The notes: generated by a model not told the origin, from the sequence alone. Numbered from the stretch's first letter, positions 47,488 through 59,204 are shown. The stretch is DNA of 64,000 nucleotides from Auanema rhodensis (GCA_964057225.1 OZ059899.1:4154001-4218000); one strand, 5' to 3'. Made by a program: numbers and translations.

Positions 47488-47559
47488 TGGAGATATGGGG
47501 AATCGAACCCCAGACTTCTCGCATGCAAAGCGAGCGCTCTACCCCTGAGCTATATCCCC
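47488..47559 (-). tRNA. tRNA-Ala(TGC)
   Basis: Consensus copy. Confidence 0.94.
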
Positions 47560-47735
47560 ACATTCGACAGAATATATGACTGTGAGTTTGTTCAAACTTG
47601 AAGAACCTCTTGATCAGAAATTTTAGTTGTGAATATTAATTTCCTAATCTAATTTTTCTTTCAATCATTTTGTAAATCTCCTGAAAAAAAATATATAAAA
47701 GTAAAGAACTTGAAGAATAAAACCAAAACTACTGT

Positions 47736-47807
47736 TGGAGATATGGGGAATCGAACCCCAGACTTCTCGCATGCAAAGCGAGCGCTCTACCCCTGAGCTA
47801 TATCCCC
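47736..47807 (-). tRNA. tRNA-Ala(TGC)
   Basis: Consensus copy. Confidence 0.94.
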
Positions 47808-47983
47808 ACATTCGACAGAATATATGACTGTGAGTTTGTTCAAACTTGAAGAACCTCTTGATCAAAAATTTTAGTTGTGAATATTAATCTCCTAATCTAA
47901 TTTTTGTTTCAATCATTTTGTAAATCTCCTGAAAAAAAAAATAGAAAAGTAAAGAACTTGAAGAATAAAACCAAAACTACTGT

Positions 47984-48055
47984 TGGAGATATGGGGAATC
48001 GAACCCCAGACTTCTCGCATGCAAAGCGAGCGCTCTACCCCTGAGCTATATCCCC
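47984..48055 (-). tRNA. tRNA-Ala(TGC)
   Basis: Consensus copy. Confidence 0.94.
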
Positions 48056-48231
48056 ACATTCGACAGAATATATGACTGTGAGTTTGTTCAAACTTGAAGA
48101 ACCTCTTGATCAAAATATTTAGTTGTGAATATTAATCTCCTAATCTAATTTTTGTTTCAATCATTTTGTAAATCTCCTGAAAAAAAATATAGAAAAGTAA
48201 AGAACTTGAAGAATAAAACCAAAACTACTAT

Positions 48232-48303
48232 TGGAGATATGGGGAATCGAACCCCAGACTTCTCGCATGCAAAGCGAGCGCTCTACCCCTGAGCTATATC
48301 CCC
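48232..48303 (-). tRNA. tRNA-Ala(TGC)
   Basis: The tRNA is consensus. One base differs in the 3' flank just before the terminator. Confidence 0.94.
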
Positions 48304-48478
48304 ACATTCGACAGAATATATGACTGTGAGTTTGTTCAAACTTGAAGAACCTCTTGATCAAAAATTTTAGTTGTGAATATTAATCTCCTAATCTAATTTT
48401 TGTTTCAATCATTTTGTAAATCTCTTGAAAAAAATATAGAAAAGTAAAGAACTTGAAGAATAAAACCAAAACTATTGT

Positions 48479-48550
48479 TGGTGATATGGGGAATCGAACC
48501 CCAGACTTCTCGCATGCAAAGCGAGCGCTCTACCCCTGAGCTATATCCCT
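48479..48550 (-). tRNA. tRNA-Ala(TGC), G1A/U70A variant
   Basis: A1·C72 and G3·A70. Confidence 0.65.
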
Positions 48551-48725
48551 ACATTCGACAGAATATATGACTGTGAGTTTGTTCAAACTTGAAGAACCTC
48601 TTGATCAAAAATTTTAGTTGTGAATATTAATCTCCTAATCTAATTTTTGTTTCAATCATTTTGTAAATCTCTTGAAAAAAATATAGAAAAGTAAAGAACT
48701 TGAAGAATAAAACCAAAACTACTGT

Positions 48726-48797
48726 TGGAGATATGGGGAATCGAACCCCAGACTTCTCGCATGCAAAGCGAGCGCTCTACCCCTGAGCTATATCCCC
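48726..48797 (-). tRNA. tRNA-Ala(TGC)
   Basis: Consensus copy. Confidence 0.94.
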
Positions 48798-48973
48798 ACA
48801 TTCGACAAAGTCAATGACTGTGAGTTTGTTCAAACTTGAAGAACCTCTTGATCAGAAATTTTAGTTGTGAATATTAATTACCTAATCTAATTTTTCTTTC
48901 AATCATTTTGTAAATCTCCTGAAAAAAAATATATAAAAGTAAAGAACTTGAAGAATAAAACCAAAACTACTGT

Positions 48974-49045
48974 TGGAGATATGGGGAATCGAACCCCAGA
49001 CTTCTCGCATGCAAAGCGAGCGCTCTACCCCTGAGCTATATCCCC
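48974..49045 (-). tRNA. tRNA-Ala(TGC)
   Basis: Consensus copy. Confidence 0.94.
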
Positions 49046-49221
49046 ACATTCGACAAAGTCAATGACTGTGAGTTTGTTCAAACTAGAAGAACCTCTTGAT
49101 CAGAAATTTTAGTTGTGAATATTAATTTCCTAATCTAATTTTTCTTTCAATCATTTTGTAAATCTCCTGAAAAAAAATATATAAAAGTAAAGAACTTGAA
49201 GAATAAAACCAAAACTACTGT

Positions 49222-49293
49222 TTGAGATATGGGGAATCGAACCCCAGACCTCTCGCATGCAAAGCGAGCGCTCTACCCCTGAGCTATATCCCC
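49222..49293 (-). tRNA. tRNA-Ala(TGC), C72A variant
   Basis: G1·A72 plus variable-loop A to G. Confidence 0.75.
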
Positions 49294-49469
49294 ACATTCG
49301 ACAGAATATATGACTGTGAGTTTGTTCAAACTTGAAGAACCTCTTGATCAGAAATTTTAGTTGTGAATATTAATTTCCTAATCTAATTTTTCTTTCAATC
49401 ATTTTGTAAATCTCCTGAAAAAAAATATATAAAAGTAAAGAACTTGAAGAATAAAACCAAAACTACTGT

Positions 49470-49541
49470 TGGAGATATGGGGAATCGAACCCCAGACTTC
49501 TCGCATGCAAAGCGAGCGCTCTACCCCTGAGCTATATCCCC
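49470..49541 (-). tRNA. tRNA-Ala(TGC)
   Basis: Consensus copy. Confidence 0.94.
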
Positions 49542-49717
49542 ACATTCGACAGAATATATGACTGTGAGTTTGTTCAAACTTGAAGAACCTCTTGATCAAA
49601 AATTTTAGTTGTGAATATTAATCTCCTAATCTAATTTTTGTTTCAATCATTTTGTAAATCTCCTGAAAAAAAATATAGAAAAGTAAAGAACTTGAAGAAT
49701 AAAACCAAAACTACTGT

Positions 49718-49789
49718 TGGAGATATGGGGAATCGAACCCCAGACTTCTCGCATGCAAAGCGAGCGCTCTACCCCTGAGCTATATCCGC
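49718..49789 (-). tRNA. tRNA-Ala(TGC), G2C variant
   Basis: C2·C71 mismatch. Confidence 0.75.
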
Positions 49790-49965
49790 ACATTCGACAG
49801 AGTTAATGACTGTGAGTTTGTTCAAACTTGAAGAACCTCTTGATCAAAAATTTTAGTTGTGAATATTAATTTCCTAATCTAATTTTTTTTTCAATCATTT
49901 TGTAAATCTCCTGAAAAAAAATATAGAAAAGTAAAGAACTTGAAGAATAAAACCAAAACTACTGT

Positions 49966-50037
49966 TGGAGATATGGGGAATCGAACCCCAGACTTCTCGC
50001 ATGCAAAGCGAGCGCTCTACCCCTGAGCTATATCCCC
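49966..50037 (-). tRNA. tRNA-Ala(TGC)
   Basis: Consensus copy. Confidence 0.94.
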
Positions 50038-50212
50038 ACATTCGACAGAATATATGACTGTGAGTTTGTTCAAACTTGAAGAACCTCTTGATCAGAAATT
50101 TTAGTTGTGAATATTAATTTCCTAATCTAATTTTTCTTTCAATCATTTTGTAAATCTCCTGAAAAAAATATATAAAAGTAAAGAACTTGAAGAATAAAAC
50201 CAAAACTACTGT

Positions 50213-50284
50213 TGGAGATATGGGGAATCGAACCCCAGACTTCTCGCATGCAAAGCGAGCGCTCTACCCCTGAGCTATATCCCC
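50213..50284 (-). tRNA. tRNA-Ala(TGC)
   Basis: Consensus copy. Confidence 0.94.
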
Positions 50285-50460
50285 ACATTCGACAGAATAT
50301 ATGACTGTGAGTTTGTTCAAACTTGAAGAACCTCTTGATCAAAAATTTTAGTTGTGAATATTAATCTCCTAATCTAATTTTTGTTTCAATCATTTTGTAA
50401 ATCTCCTGAAAAAAAAAATAGAAAAGTAAAGAACTTGAAGAATAAAACCAAAACTACTGT

Positions 50461-50532
50461 TGGAGATATGGGGAATCGAACCCCAGACTTCTCGCATGCA
50501 AAGCGAGCGCTCTACCCCTGAGCTATATCCCC
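50461..50532 (-). tRNA. tRNA-Ala(TGC)
   Basis: Consensus copy. Confidence 0.94.
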
Positions 50533-50708
50533 ACATTCGACAGAATATATGACTGTGAGTTTGTTCAAACTTGAAGAACCTCTTGATCAAAAATTTTAGT
50601 TGTGAATATTAATCTCCTAATCTAATTTTTGTTTCAATCATTTTGTAAATCTCCTGAAAAAAAATATAGAAAAGTTAAGAACTCGAAGAATAAAACCAAA
50701 ACTACTGT

Positions 50709-50780
50709 TGAAGATATGGGGAATTGAACCCCAGACTTCTCGCATGCGAAGCGAGCGCTCTACCCCTGAGCTATATCCCC
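50709..50780 (-). tRNA. tRNA-Ala(CGC)
   Basis: Anticodon loop TTCGCAT. Linked changes are C71 to U (G2·U71 wobble) and T-loop TTCAATT. G3:U70 is kept. Confidence 0.9.
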
Positions 50781-50956
50781 ACATTCGACAGAGTTAATGA
50801 CTGTGAGTTTGTTCAAACTTGAAGAACCTCTTGATCAGAAATTTTAGTTGTGAATATTAATTTCCTAATCTAATTTTTCTTTCAATCATTTTGTAAATCT
50901 CCTGAAAAAAAATATATAAAAGTAAAGAACTTGAAGAATAAAACCAAAACTACTGT

Positions 50957-51028
50957 TGGAGATATGGGGAATCGAACCCCAGACTTCTCGCATGCAAAGC
51001 GAGCGCTCTACCCCTGAGCTATATCCCC
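50957..51028 (-). tRNA. tRNA-Ala(TGC)
   Basis: Consensus copy. Confidence 0.94.
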
Positions 51029-51204
51029 ACATTCGACAGAATATATGACTGTGAGTTTGTTCAAACTTGAAAAACCTCTTGATCAAAAATTTTAGTTGTG
51101 AATATTAATCTCCTAATCTAATTTTTGTTTCAATCATTTTGTAAATCTCCTGAAAAAAAAAATAGAAAAGTAAAGAACTTGAAGAATAAAACCAAAACTA
51201 CTGT

Positions 51205-51276
51205 TGGAGATATGGGGAATCGAACCCCAGACTTCTCGCATGCAAAGCGAGCGCTCTACCCCTGAGCTATATCCCC
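51205..51276 (-). tRNA. tRNA-Ala(TGC)
   Basis: Consensus copy. Confidence 0.94.
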
Positions 51277-51452
51277 ACATTCGACAGAATATATGACTGT
51301 GAGTTTGTTCAAACTTGAAGAACCTCTTGATCAAAAATTTTAGTTGTGAATATTAATCTCCTAATCTAATTTTTGTTTCAATCATTTTGTAAATCTCCTG
51401 AAAAAAAATATAGAAAAGTTAAGAACTCGAAGAATAAAACCAAAACTACTGT

Positions 51453-51524
51453 TGAAGATATGGGGAATTGAACCCCAGACTTCTCGCATGCGAAGCGAGC
51501 GCTCTACCCCTGAGCTATATCCCC
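51453..51524 (-). tRNA. tRNA-Ala(CGC)
   Basis: Same CGC haplotype as 50709-50780, three units on. Confidence 0.9.
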
Positions 51525-51700
51525 ACATTCGACAGAGTTAATGACTGTGAGTTTGTTCAAACTTGAAGAACCTCTTGATCAGAAATTTTAGTTGTGAATA
51601 TTAATTTCCTAATCTAATTTTTCTTTCAATCATTTTGTAAATCTCCTGAAAAAAAATATATAAAAGTAAAGAACTTGAAGAATAAAACCAAAACTACTGT

Positions 51701-51772
51701 TGGAGATATAGGGAATCGAACCCCAGACTTCTCGCATGCAAAGCGAGCGCTCTACCCCTGAGCTATATCCCC
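51701..51772 (-). tRNA. tRNA-Ala(TGC)
   Basis: One T-stem C is U (G·U wobble). Confidence 0.9.
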
Positions 51773-51948
51773 ACATTCGACAGAATATATGACTGTGAGT
51801 TTGTTCAAACTTGAAAAACCTCTTGATCAAAAATTTTAGTTGTGAATATTAATCTCCTAATCTAATTTTTGTTTCAATCATTTTGTAAATCTCCTGAAAA
51901 AAAATATAGAAAAGTAAAGAACTTGAAGAATAAAACCAAAACTACTGT

Positions 51949-52020
51949 TGGAGATATGGGGAATCGAACCCCAGACTTCTCGCATGCAAAGCGAGCGCTC
52001 TACCCCTGAGATATATCCGC
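51949..52020 (-). tRNA. tRNA-Ala(TGC), G2C and G10T variant
   Basis: C2·C71 mismatch, and G10 is T, which breaks the first D-stem pair and alters the A box (TATCTCAGG). Probably a pseudogene. Confidence 0.6.
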
Positions 52021-52194
52021 ACATTCGACAGAGTTAATGACTGTGAGTTTGTTCAAACTTGAAGAACCTCTTGATCAAAAATTTTAGTTGTGAATATTAA
52101 TTTCCTAATCTAATTTTTTTCAATCATTTTGTAAATCTCCTGAAAAAAAATATAGAAAAGTAAAGAACTTGAAGAATAAAACCAAAACTACTGT

Positions 52195-52266
52195 TGGAGA
52201 TATGGGGAATCGAACCCCAGACTTCTCGCATGCAAAGCGAGCGCTCTACCCCTGAGCTATATCCCC
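52195..52266 (-). tRNA. tRNA-Ala(TGC)
   Basis: Consensus copy. Confidence 0.94.
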
Positions 52267-52442
52267 ACATTCGACAGAATATATGACTGTGAGTTTGTTC
52301 AAGCTTGAAGAACCTCTTGATCAAAAATTTTAGTTGTGAATATTAATTTCCTAATCTAATTTTTTTTTCAATCATTTTGTAAATCTCCTGAAAAAAAATA
52401 TAGAAAAGTAAAGAACTTGAAGAATAAAACCAAAACTACTGT

Positions 52443-52514
52443 GGGAGATATGGGGAATCGAACCCCAGACTTCTCGCATGCAAAGCGAGCGCTCTACCCC
52501 TGAGCTATATCCCC
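52443..52514 (-). tRNA. tRNA-Ala(TGC), A73C variant
   Basis: The discriminator base is C instead of A, which should weaken alanyl-tRNA synthetase recognition. Stems are intact. Confidence 0.82.
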
Positions 52515-52689
52515 ACATTCGACAGAATATATGACTGTGAGTTTGTTCAAACTTGAAGAACCTCTTGATCAAAAATTTTAGTTGTGAATATTAATCTCCT
52601 AATCTAATTTTTGTTTCAATCATTTTGTAAATCTCTTGAAAAAAATATAGAAAAGTAAAGAACTTGAAGAATAAAACCAAAACTACTGT

Positions 52690-52761
52690 TGGTGATATGG
52701 GGAATCGAACCCCAGACTTCTCGCATGCAAAGCGAGCGCTCTACCCCTGAGCTATATCCCT
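52690..52761 (-). tRNA. tRNA-Ala(TGC), G1A/U70A variant
   Basis: A1·C72 and G3·A70. Confidence 0.65.
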
Positions 52762-52936
52762 ACATTCGACAGAATATATGACTGTGAGTTTGTTCAAACT
52801 TGAAGAACCTCTTGATCAAAAATTTTAGTTGTGAATATTAATCTCCTAATCTAATTTTTGTTTCAATCATTTTGTAAATCTCTTGAAAAAAATATAGAAA
52901 AGTAAAGAACTTGAAGAATAAAACCAAAACTACTGT

Positions 52937-53008
52937 TGGAGATATGGGGAATCGAACCCCAGACTTCTCGCATGCAAAGCGAGCGCTCTACCCCTGAGCT
53001 ATATCCCC
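52937..53008 (-). tRNA. tRNA-Ala(TGC)
   Basis: Consensus copy. Confidence 0.94.
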
Positions 53009-53184
53009 ACATTCGACAAAGTCAATGACTGTGAGTTTGTTCAAACTTGAAGAACCTCTTGATCAGAAATTTTAGTTGTGAATATTAATTACCTAATCTA
53101 ATTTTTCTTTCAATCATTTTGTAAATCTCCTGAAAAAAAATATATAAAAGTAAAGAACTTGAAGAATAAAACCAAAACTACTGT

Positions 53185-53256
53185 TGGAGATATGGGGAAT
53201 CGAACCCCAGACTTCTCGCATGCAAAGCGAGCGCTCTACCCCTGAGCTATATCCCC
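53185..53256 (-). tRNA. tRNA-Ala(TGC)
   Basis: Consensus copy. Confidence 0.94.
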
Positions 53257-53432
53257 ACATTCGACAAAGTCAATGACTGTGAGTTTGTTCAAACTAGAAG
53301 AACCTCTTGATCAGAAATTTTAGTTGTGAATATTAATTTCCTAATCTAATTTTTCTTTCAATCATTTTGTAAATCTCCTGAAAAAAAATATAATAAAGTA
53401 AAGAACTTGAAGAATAAAACCAAAACTACTGT

Positions 53433-53504
53433 TTGAGATATGGGGAATCGAACCCCAGACCTCTCGCATGCAAAGCGAGCGCTCTACCCCTGAGCTATAT
53501 CCCC
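53433..53504 (-). tRNA. tRNA-Ala(TGC), C72A variant
   Basis: G1·A72 plus variable-loop A to G. Confidence 0.75.
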
Positions 53505-53680
53505 ACATTCGACAGAATATATGACTGTGAGTTTGTTCAAACTTGAAGAACCTCTTGATCAAAAATTTTAGTTGTGAATATTAATTTCCTAATCTAATTT
53601 TTTTTTCAATCATTTTGTAAATCTCCTGAAAAAAAATATAGAAAAGTAAAGAACTTGAAGAATAAAACCAAAACTACTGT

Positions 53681-53752
53681 TGGAGATATGGGGAATCGAA
53701 CCCCAGACTTCTCGCATGCAAAGCGAGCGCTCTACCCCTGAGCTATATCCCC
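53681..53752 (-). tRNA. tRNA-Ala(TGC)
   Basis: Consensus copy. Confidence 0.94.
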
Positions 53753-53928
53753 ACATTCGACAGAATATATGACTGTGAGTTTGTTCAAACTTGAAGAACC
53801 TCTTGATCAGAAATTTTAGTTGTGAATATTAATTTCCTAATCTAATTTTTCTTTCAATCATTTTGTAAATCTCCTGAAAAAAAATATATAAAAGTAAAGA
53901 ACTTGAAGAATAAAACCAAAACTACTGT

Positions 53929-54000
53929 TGGAGATATGGGGAATCGAACCCCAGACTTCTCGCATGCAAAGCGAGCGCTCTACCCCTGAGCTATATCCCC
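53929..54000 (-). tRNA. tRNA-Ala(TGC)
   Basis: Consensus copy. Confidence 0.94.
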
Positions 54001-54176
54001 ACATTCGACAGAATATATGACTGTGAGTTTGTTCAAACTTGAAGAACCTCTTGATCAAAAATTTTAGTTGTGAATATTAATCTCCTAATCTAATTTTTGT
54101 TTCAATCATTTTGTAAATCTCCTGAAAAAAAAAATAGAAAAGTAAAGAACTTGAAGAATAAAACCAAAACTACTGT

Positions 54177-54248
54177 TGGAGATATGGGGAATCGAACCCC
54201 AGACTTCTCGCATGCAAAGCGAGCGCTCTACCCCTGAGCTATATCCCC
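54177..54248 (-). tRNA. tRNA-Ala(TGC)
   Basis: Consensus copy. Confidence 0.94.
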
Positions 54249-54424
54249 ACATTCGACAGAATATATGACTGTGAGTTTGTTCAAACTTGAAGAACCTCTT
54301 GATCAAAAATTTTAGTTGTGAATATTAATCTCCTAATCTAATTTTTGTTTCAATCATTTTGTAAATCTCCTGAAAAAAAATATAGAAAAGTTAAGAACTC
54401 GAAGAATAAAACCAAAACTACTGT

Positions 54425-54496
54425 TGAAGATATGGGGAATTGAACCCCAGACTTCTCGCATGCGAAGCGAGCGCTCTACCCCTGAGCTATATCCCC
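54425..54496 (-). tRNA. tRNA-Ala(CGC)
   Basis: CGC haplotype with U71 and T-loop TTCAATT. Confidence 0.9.
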
Positions 54497-54672
54497 ACAT
54501 TCGACAGAGTTAATGACTGTGAGTTTGTTCAAACTTGAAGAACCTCTTGATCAGAAATTTTAGTTGTGAATATTAATTTCCTAACCTAATTTTTCTTTCA
54601 ATCATTTTGTAAATCTCCTGAAAAAAAATATATAAAAGTAAAGAACTTGAAGAATAAAACCAAAACTACTGT

Positions 54673-54744
54673 TGGAGATATGGGGAATCGAACCCCAGAC
54701 TTCTCGCATGCAAAGCGAGCGCTCTACCCCTGAGCTATATCCCC
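54673..54744 (-). tRNA. tRNA-Ala(TGC)
   Basis: Consensus copy. Confidence 0.94.
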
Positions 54745-54920
54745 ACATTCGACAGAATATATGACTGTGAGTTTGTTCAAACTTGAAAAACCTCTTGATC
54801 AAAAATTTTAGTTGTGAATATTAATCTCCTAATCTAATTTTTGTTTCAATCATTTTGTAAATCTCCTGAAAAAAAATATAGAAAAGTAAAGAACTTGAAG
54901 AATAAAACCAAAACTACTGT

Positions 54921-54992
54921 TGGAGATATGGGGAATCGAACCCCAGACTTCTCGCATGCAAAGCGAGCGCTCTACCCCTGAGCTATATCCGC
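54921..54992 (-). tRNA. tRNA-Ala(TGC), G2C variant
   Basis: C2·C71 mismatch. Confidence 0.75.
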
Positions 54993-55166
54993 ACATTCGA
55001 CAGAGTTAATGACTGTGAGTTTGTTCAAACTTGAAGAACCTCTTGATCAAAAATTTTAGTTGTGAATATTAATTTCCTAATCTAATTTTTTTCAATCATT
55101 TTGTAAATCTCCTGAAAAAAAATATAGAAAAGTAAAGAACTTGAAGAATAAAACCAAAACTACTGT

Positions 55167-55238
55167 TGGAGATATGGGGAATCGAACCCCAGACTTCTCG
55201 CATGCAAAGCGAGCGCTCTACCCCTGAGCTATATCCCC
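55167..55238 (-). tRNA. tRNA-Ala(TGC)
   Basis: Consensus copy. Confidence 0.94.
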
Positions 55239-55414
55239 ACATTCGACATAATATATGACTGTGAGTTTGTTCAAGCTTGAAGAACCTCTTGATCAAAAAT
55301 TTTAGTTCTGAATATTAATTTCCTAATCTAATTTTTTTTTCAATCATTTTGTAAATCTCCTGAAAAAAAATATAGAAAAGTAAAGAACTTGAAGAATAAA
55401 ACCAAAACTACTGT

Positions 55415-55486
55415 TGGAGATATGGGGAATCGAACCCCAGACTTCTCGCATGCAAAGCGAGCGCTCTACCCCTGAGCTATATCCCC
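55415..55486 (-). tRNA. tRNA-Ala(TGC)
   Basis: Consensus copy. Confidence 0.94.
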
Positions 55487-55661
55487 ACATTCGACAGAAT
55501 ATATGACTGTGAGTTTGTTCAAACTTGAAGAACCTCTTGATCAAAAATTTTAGTTGTGAATATTAATCTCCTAATCTAATTTTTGTTTCAATCATTTTGT
55601 AAATCTCTTGAAAAAAATATAGAAAAGTAAAGAACTTGAAGAATAAAACCAAAACTACTGT

Positions 55662-55733
55662 TGGTGATATGGGGAATCGAACCCCAGACTTCTCGCATGC
55701 AAAGCGAGCGCTCTACCCCTGAGCTATATCCCT
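55662..55733 (-). tRNA. tRNA-Ala(TGC), G1A/U70A variant
   Basis: A1·C72 and G3·A70. Confidence 0.65.
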
Positions 55734-55908
55734 ACATTCGACAGAATATATGACTGTGAGTTTGTTCAAACTTGAAGAACCTCTTGATCAAAAATTTTAG
55801 TTGTGAATATTAATCTCCTAATCTAATTTTTGTTTCAATCATTTTGTAAATCTCTTGAAAAAAATATAGAAAAGTAAAGAACTTGAAGAATAAAACCAAA
55901 ACTACTGT

Positions 55909-55980
55909 TGGAGATATGGGGAATCGAACCCCAGACTTCTCGCATGCAAAGCGAGCGCTCTACCCCTGAGCTATATCCCC
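55909..55980 (-). tRNA. tRNA-Ala(TGC)
   Basis: Consensus copy. Confidence 0.94.
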
Positions 55981-56156
55981 ACATTCGACAAAGTCAATGA
56001 CTGTGAGTTTGTTCAAACTTGAAGAACCTCTTGATCAGAAATTTTAGTTGTGAATATTAATTACCTAATCTAATTTTTCTTTCAATCATTTTGTAAATCT
56101 CCTGAAAAAAAATATATAAAAGTAAAGAACTTGAAGAATAAAACCAAAACTACTGT

Positions 56157-56228
56157 TGGAGATATGGGGAATCGAACCCCAGACTTCTCGCATGCAAAGC
56201 GAGCGCTCTACCCCTGAGCTATATCCCC
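56157..56228 (-). tRNA. tRNA-Ala(TGC)
   Basis: Consensus copy. Confidence 0.94.
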
Positions 56229-56404
56229 ACATTCGACAAAGTCAATGACTGTGAGTTTGTTCAAACTAGAAGAACCTCTTGATCAGAAATTTTAGTTGTG
56301 AATATTAATTTCCTAATCTAATTTTTCTTTCAATCATTTTGTAAATCTCCTGAAAAAAAATATATAAAAGTAAAGAACTTGAAGAATAAAACCAAAACTA
56401 CTGT

Positions 56405-56476
56405 TTGAGATATGGGGAATCGAACCCCAGACCTCTCGCATGCAAAGCGAGCGCTCTACCCCTGAGCTATATCCCC
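56405..56476 (-). tRNA. tRNA-Ala(TGC), C72A variant
   Basis: G1·A72 plus variable-loop A to G. Confidence 0.75.
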
Positions 56477-56652
56477 ACATTCGACAGAATATATGACTGT
56501 GAGTTTGTTCAAACTTGAAGAACCTCTTGATCAGAAATTTTAGTTGTGAATATTAATTTCCTAATCTAATTTTTCTTTCAATCATTTTGTAAATCTCCTG
56601 AAAAAAAATATATAAAAGTAAAGAACTTGAAGAATAAAACCAAAACTACTGT

Positions 56653-56724
56653 TGGAGATATGGGGAATCGAACCCCAGACTTCTCGCATGCAAAGCGAGC
56701 GCTCTACCCCTGAGCTATATCCCC
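56653..56724 (-). tRNA. tRNA-Ala(TGC)
   Basis: Consensus copy. Confidence 0.94.
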
Positions 56725-56900
56725 ACATTCGACAGAATATATGACTGTGAGTTTGTTCAAACTTGAAGAACCTCTTGATCAAAAATTTTAGTTGTGAATA
56801 TTAATCTCCTAATCTAATTTTTGTTTCAATCATTTTGTAAATCTCCTGAAAAAAAATATAGAAAAGTAAAGAACTTGAAGAATAAAACCAAAACTACTGT

Positions 56901-56972
56901 TGGAGATATGGGGAATCGAACCCCAGACTTCTCGCATGCAAAGCGAGCGCTCTACCCCTGAGCTATATCCGC
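56901..56972 (-). tRNA. tRNA-Ala(TGC), G2C variant
   Basis: C2·C71 mismatch. Confidence 0.75.
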
Positions 56973-57148
56973 ACATTCGACAGAGTTAATGACTGTGAGT
57001 TTGTTCAAACTTGAAGAACCTCTTGATCAAAAATTTTAGTTGTGAATATTAATTTCCTAATCTAATTTTTTTTTCAATCATTTTGTAAATCTCCTGAAGA
57101 AAAATATAGAAAAGTAAAGAACTTGAAGAATAAAACCAAAACTACTGT

Positions 57149-57220
57149 TGGAGATATGGGGAATCGAACCCCAGACTTTTCGCATGCAAAGCGAGCGCTC
57201 TACCCCTGAGCTATATCCCC
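57149..57220 (-). tRNA. tRNA-Ala(TGC)
   Basis: The last anticodon-stem G is A (GCGAA), losing the outermost C-G pair of that stem. Confidence 0.82.
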
Positions 57221-57396
57221 ACATTCGACAGAATATATGACTGTGAGTTTGTTCAAACTTGAAGAACCTCTTGATCAGAAATTTTAGTTGTGAATATTAA
57301 TTTCCTAATCTAATTTTTCTTTCAATCATTTTGTAAATCTCCTGAAAAAAAATATATAAAAGTAAAGAACTTGAAGAATAAAACCAAAACTACTGT

Positions 57397-57468
57397 TGGA
57401 GATATGGGGAATCGAACCCCAGACTTCTCGCATGCAAAGCGAGCGCTCTACCCCTGAGCTATATCCCC
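57397..57468 (-). tRNA. tRNA-Ala(TGC)
   Basis: Consensus copy. Confidence 0.94.
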
Positions 57469-57644
57469 ACATTCGACAGAATATATGACTGTGAGTTTGT
57501 TCAAACTTGAAGAACCTCTTGATCAAAAATTTTAGTTGTGAATATTAATCTCCTAATCTAATTTTTGTTTCAATCATTTTGTAAATCTCCTGAAAAAAAA
57601 AATAGAAAAGTAAAGAACTTGAAGAATAAAACCAAAACTACTGT

Positions 57645-57716
57645 TGGAGATATGGGGAATCGAACCCCAGACTTCTCGCATGCAAAGCGAGCGCTCTACC
57701 CCTGAGCTATATCCCC
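57645..57716 (-). tRNA. tRNA-Ala(TGC)
   Basis: Consensus copy. Confidence 0.94.
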
Positions 57717-57892
57717 ACATTCGACAGAATATATGACTGTGAGTTTGTTCAAACTTGAAGAACCTCTTGATCAAAAATTTTAGTTGTGAATATTAATCTC
57801 CTAATCTAATTTTTGTTTCAATCATTTTGTAAATCTCCTGAAAAAAAATATAGAAAAGTTAAGAACTCGAAGAATAAAACCAAAACTACTGT

Positions 57893-57964
57893 TGAAGATA
57901 TGGGGAATTGAACCCCAGACTTCTCGCATGCGAAGCGAGCGCTCTACCCCTGAGCTATATCCCC
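57893..57964 (-). tRNA. tRNA-Ala(CGC)
   Basis: CGC haplotype with U71 and T-loop TTCAATT. It starts the first of two tandem six-unit blocks. Confidence 0.9.
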
Positions 57965-58140
57965 ACATTCGACAGAGTTAATGACTGTGAGTTTGTTCAA
58001 ACTTGAAGAACCTCTTGATCAAAAATTTTAGTTGTGAATATTAATTTCCTAATCTAATTTTTCTTCCAATCATTTTGTAAATTTCCTGAAAAAAAATATA
58101 GAAAAGTAAAGAACTTGAAGAATAAAACCAAAACTACTGT

Positions 58141-58212
58141 TGGAGATATGGGGAATCGAACCCCAGACTTCTCGCATGCAAAGCGAGCGCTCTACCCCTG
58201 AGCTATATCCCC
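58141..58212 (-). tRNA. tRNA-Ala(TGC)
   Basis: Consensus copy. Confidence 0.94.
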
Positions 58213-58388
58213 ACATTCGACAGAGTTAATGACTGTGAGTTTGTTCAAACTTGAAAAACCTCTTGATCAAAAATTTTAGTTGTGAATATTAATTTCCTAA
58301 TCTAATTTTTCTTTCAATCATTTTGTAAATTTCCTGAAAAAAAATTTATAAAAGTAAAGAACTTGAAGAATAAAACCAAAACTACTGT

Positions 58389-58460
58389 TGGAGATATGGG
58401 GAATCGAACCCCAGACTTCTCGCATGCAAAGCGAGCGCTCTACCCCTGAGCTATATCCCC
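58389..58460 (-). tRNA. tRNA-Ala(TGC)
   Basis: Consensus copy. Confidence 0.94.
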
Positions 58461-58636
58461 ACATTCGACAGAGTTAATGACTGTGAGTTTGTTCAAACTT
58501 GAAGAACCTCTTGATCAAAAATTTTAGTTGTGAATATTAATCTCCTAATCTAATTTTTGTTTCAATCATTTTGTAAATCTCCTGAAAAAAAATATAGAAA
58601 AGTTAAGAACTCGAAGAATAAAACCAAAACTACTGT

Positions 58637-58708
58637 TGAAGATATGGAGAATTGAACCCCAGACTTCTCGCATGCAAAGCGAGCGCTCTACCCCTGAGCT
58701 ATATCCCC
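58637..58708 (-). tRNA. tRNA-Ala(TGC), U71 haplotype
   Basis: It carries the U71 and T-loop TTCAATT changes of the CGC class, plus a T-stem G·U wobble, but has anticodon TGC. Looks like a recombinant between classes. Confidence 0.88.
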
Positions 58709-58884
58709 ACATTCGACAAAGTCAATGACTGTGAGTTTGTTCAAACTTGAAGAACCTCTTGATCAGAAATTTTAGTTGTGATTATTAATTTCCTAATCTA
58801 ATTTTTCTTTCAATCATTTTGTGAATCTCCTGAAAAAAAATATATAAAAGTAAAGAACTTGAAGAATAAAACCAAAACTACTGT

Positions 58885-58956
58885 TGGAGATATGGGGAAT
58901 CGAACCCCAGACTTCTCGCATGCAAAGCGAGCGCTCTACCCCTGAGCTATATCCCC
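58885..58956 (-). tRNA. tRNA-Ala(TGC)
   Basis: Consensus copy. Confidence 0.94.
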
Positions 58957-59132
58957 ACATTCGACAGAATATATGACTGTGAGTTTGTTCAAACTTGAAG
59001 AACCTCTTGATCAAAAATTTTAGTTGTGAATATTAATCTCCTAATCTAATTTTTGTTTCAATCATTTTGTAAATCTCCTGAAAAAAAAAATAGAAAAGTA
59101 AAGAACTTGAAGAATAAAACCAAAACTACTGT

Positions 59133-59204
59133 TGGAGATATGGGGAATCGAACCCCAGACTTCTCGCATGCAAAGCAAGCGCTCTACCCCTGAGCTATAT
59201 CCCC
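59133..59204 (-). tRNA. tRNA-Ala(TGC)
   Basis: The anticodon stem has CTTGC instead of CTCGC (U·G wobble). The 5' flank also has one change. Confidence 0.88.
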